Source of the DNA: Eucalyptus grandis
Taxonomy: Eukaryota; Streptophyta; Magnoliopsida; Myrtales; Myrtaceae
Length of the DNA: 64,000 nucleotides
NCBI RefSeq assembly: GCF_016545825.1
Contig: NC_052619.1
Location: forward strand, 67,094,115 to 67,158,114
Direction of reading: 5' to 3'
The notes under the pieces are model-generated. The model made no database searches. It had not been told where the DNA came from and saw only the letters and a list, made by a program, of their open reading frames with translations. Shown piece by piece: positions 61,193-64,000 of the stretch (within the stretch, counting starts at the first letter, position 1; each line of letters opens with the position of its first letter). Position numbers and translations under genes: made by a program.

Positions 61193-64000
61193 ATGACGGT
61201 GTTCGCGGGCCCCGGCGCCGGCTACTTCGCCGGGAAGCAGGTGGTGCCGGTGGACTACCAGGCGGAGGTGTCGCAGCGCCTCGTGGACGCCGCCCACGGC
61301 GGCGACCTGAGGACGGCGTACGAGTGCATGGTGGACCCGTTCGTGGACGTGAGCTTCGTCGGGACGGTGAGCCTGCGGTCGCGGCGGGCGGAGATCGTGC
61401 CGCGGGGCGAGTGCCCGCACGAGGTGGCGGTGGAGTACGAGGAGTTCAGGACGGAGGTCACCGCGCTCTTCCTCGCCGCTCAAGCCGGGAACCTGACGCT
61501 CGTCAGGAAGCTGCTGGTAAACGCGCGCATCCGCAGTTCGTTTCGTTTCCTCCATTTCCTTTGCGATTTTCGCACTCCATGGCTTAGCTCTCTCGTTTTG
61601 CTTGGCTGATCAGTTCCTCTGCACATCGGTCAAATTCTCATGAAATTTTTTCATCTATTGAACGCTTCGTTGTTTTTCAAATTTATTTATTTATTTATTT
61701 CTGCCATTCGTGTTTTTAATCGGGATTTATTGCTGTCGCTGGTGTTATTACCCGCTAGCGACGGAAGCCATCTCGAGAATTTCCTTTTCGCCACCATTTA
61801 ACGTACGGCTTGGGAATCACAGATTTAAAAACCAAACATAGGCCGGTTCAACTCGGATGGGCCTCGGTGGTTCGGTTTTCGAGTCGAATCGGCGATTCCA
61901 TGGATTTGGCTTGTTCCAAGTGTTTGGATCAAGAATTGGACCTCATTTTCTTTGAAACCAGACCAACCAATCTGATTGATTTCGACTGATCATGAGCTTG
62001 AGTTAGGATCTATTATTTGATGCATCGGTGTCGTGTAAATCGGTGCTCCTTAGCTCCAACCCTTTTGAGATTTGTAGCGACGAGATAAGGGTTTAATGCA
62101 ATAGCAATTACACTTATATAATAAAGTTATAATGGCCATTACACTGCTTGGGTTAAGTAATATAATACCCGTATGTAATGATGGCAATAGAATAAGAAAT
62201 CTCAAAATACCCTTAAAATCAAGATTTGAAGGAATAGCGAAATTTATTATGATTCATGAGTTTAGTTTCCTATATAAATTATTAGCTGTATAATTTGTTA
62301 TATCAAATGTTTATTTATACTTTTTATAATTAATTGATTGATTATGATTAAAATATAAATGTATAATGTGCTATTGCCTTAAAGTAAATATTATACCACA
62401 GTGGCTATTACTTGATATCATAATTTTATTTAATCATAAATGCGAGATTACATTAAAAATAATTTTTATTACGTAATTAATAGTATGGTTGAAATAATAA
62501 TTTAATTTGAAATTCAAGCATTAATTGATATAATTTCAAATTAAGATTACAACATATTACGAGTAATATAATATGAAATTATGAAAATTTAGATCATCAT
62601 TCCAAATAGTGAGTACATATTTATGCCGATTATGATATCACGTATAATATCTAATATAATAAATAATTATGTATTCGCCAGATAGCATAATCATTATCCC
62701 TAAATGATATACCTAATATTTAATAATTCATTTATTAATTACATATATGATTAAGTCAAAATAGTCATAATCTAGCTGTAATCCATATAAATTTTAATAA
62801 TAATCAACAATTTAACACTATTGAGTGAGCAGGAAAAAAAAGGAAAAGTATTTTGGCTGTAATACGGGGATCTATGAAATAACTATGTTAGCTATATTAG
62901 GAATTACGCTGTGATATCTATTACTAAAAGAAAATATTGCAATAGGTATTTAACTTGCAATTAATCGTACAATGTAATAGTCGTTGCTTCCTGGCTCTGA
63001 CGGTACGACGTTTGTTGGTGGCGATTTATCAGCTTGTCTGACCATTGGGTTATTGCTCCGAGAAGAGAAGTCATTTTTCTTCTCTCTTTCCCTCATCAAT
63101 GTTCGACCAATGCGTGCGCATTGGTTGTACATTGTCACGACATTTATTTTCTTCGGTCCGGCGCTTCCGGTTTCTGTAAATGAAAACGCGAAAGAGACAA
63201 AGATCTGGGCATTTGCGAAATTCTTAGTCGATTCTGTCCTGCTGTAATAATCTGTGCTTGGGTAATACTGCACAGCAGCGTGCGTACAGAACCTGACGGC
63301 CTGCGAGATGGCATCATCTCCTCCACTTGCTCCGGATTTATGTTGGAGTGTCGTGATTCTTCAGCGTCACACACGTGAAAATATGCTTCCGCATCCTGCC
63401 GAAGCAAAAAATTGCCGCAGATCCAGAACCCCCGAGCTCGAGTAGACTACTAATGGAAACCCACTTGACTCTAGTTCTGCCTTTTCTAATCTTTACACTT
63501 GAATTTGCGTTCTACTTTTGATTTTTTACAGCACAGGTTCCTGAGCTCGAGTAGACTGCTAAGGTTTCAAGTTTTTTCTATATTAGAAAATGGTCTGGGC
63601 TGACCTCATTTGTAATTTTCAGTTAGTCTCGTGTCGAGTCCAAAAAGTTTGAAGCCTATAAGTTGTGAATTGATGGGACATTGATCATTTCAAATCGATT
63701 CCTTGACGTGTGACTTTTTCGCATCACACCCTTGATGCACCTCAATGAACATATCATCGACAAGAAAATTGTCAATCTTCTGTATCGAATTAACTTGATT
63801 CTTGCATATCTATGTGACAGAGCATGGGAGCTGACGTTAACCAGAAACTGTTCAGGGGCTATGCCATAACAGCCGCCGTACGAGAGGGTCATATTAAGGT
63901 TGCTGAGGTTCTTATGACCGCAGGGGCATCTCGTGATGCATGTGAGGAGGCCTTAGTGGAGGCGAGCTACGTGGGGCAGCCAAGGATTTCCGAAATGCTC
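61193..64000 (+). CDS. Ankyrin-repeat protein, first two exons (partial at right edge)
   Basis: Exon 1 is 61193-61516 (108 codons, donor CTG/GTAAAC). Exon 2 starts at 63821 after TGTGACAG and is open to the window end (60 codons). The start MTVFAGPGAGYFAGKQVVPV DY matches relatives that open MTVFSGKQVVPVDYEAEVSQ. An in-frame ATG at 61052 would add 47 poorly conserved residues and is less likely. Ankyrin units are evident: TALFLAAQAGNLTLVRKLL / SMGADVNQK and YAITAAVREGHIKVAEVLM / TAGASRDA. Such proteins act through protein-protein contacts; the function of this one is unknown to me. The first intron is 2304 bp, mostly very AT-rich. The rest of the gene lies beyond the right edge. Confidence 0.9.
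62098..62987. mobile_element. AT-rich MITE-like element in the first intron of the ankyrin gene
   Basis: The left end reads gcaatagcaattacacttat. The right end, reverse-complemented, reads gcaacgactattacattgta, an imperfect inverted repeat. The ~890-bp interior is extremely AT-rich with many 'taatataat' and 'attac' phrases and no open frame. A target duplication is not seen, so it may be an old element. Confidence 0.35.
63434..63562. repeat. 20-bp direct repeat in the ankyrin gene intron
   Basis: gagctcgagtagactactaa at 63434-63453 and, with one change, at 63543-63562. Confidence 0.6.

Noticed and set aside
1..64000. CRISPR arrays, bacterial operons, rRNA genes or viral integrations
   Set aside because: No regularly spaced short repeats with unique spacers, no ribosomal RNA-like sequence and no viral gene frames were seen; the window is plant nuclear DNA.

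Overview
This is nuclear DNA from a flowering plant. Genes are split by GT..AG introns, some have leader (5'UTR) introns, and intergenic DNA is AT-rich and full of decayed repeats. All recognisable proteins resemble eudicot proteins. The style of the dispersed non-coding repeats reminds me of Myrtales/Myrtaceae, but that is an impression and not a proof.

Seven genes can be supported. From left to right: (1) the first exon of a leucine-rich-repeat receptor-like kinase of the At1g67510 type (minus strand, runs off the left edge); (2) the proteasome beta-5 subunit PBE, complete in seven coding exons (minus); (3) a U-box/ARM E3 ligase of the PUB6/PUB7/PUB45 group, complete in five coding exons (plus); (4) a conserved plant protein I cannot name, with one apparent 1-base frame break (minus); (5) a 1007-residue NT-C2 domain protein in nine coding exons (minus); (6) the 51-kDa flavoprotein subunit of mitochondrial complex I, with a 3-nt first coding exon (minus); (7) the first two exons of an ankyrin-repeat protein (plus, runs off the right edge). 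These are mostly housekeeping or signalling genes with no evident joint pathway. The RLK and U-box pair probably reflects conserved microsynteny.

Between about 9.2 and 23.5 kb there is no gene I can support. This stretch holds a SINE with a perfect 19-bp target duplication, a degenerate minisatellite and dispersed repeats. Between about 32.5 and 46 kb the window is a patchwork of local duplication. One block (32.5-37.4 kb) copies the 3' end and downstream flank of the NT-C2 gene (46.0-48.4 kb), including two tandem pseudo-copies of its last exon. Between them lie four degenerate copies of a ~2.2-kb tandem unit carrying kinase fragments, ~190-bp subrepeats and an LTR-like piece.

The least expected pattern is a set of very short insertions (11-28 bp), most of them A- or T-rich with a short poly(A)/poly(T) run, each flanked by a 10-17-bp direct repeat. 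Several end in a shared GACC-A(n) motif, and two are absent from the corresponding position of a local duplicate. They look like the extreme 5'-truncated end of poly(A) retroposition. I see no evidence for a dedicated new enzymatic or defence system in this window.
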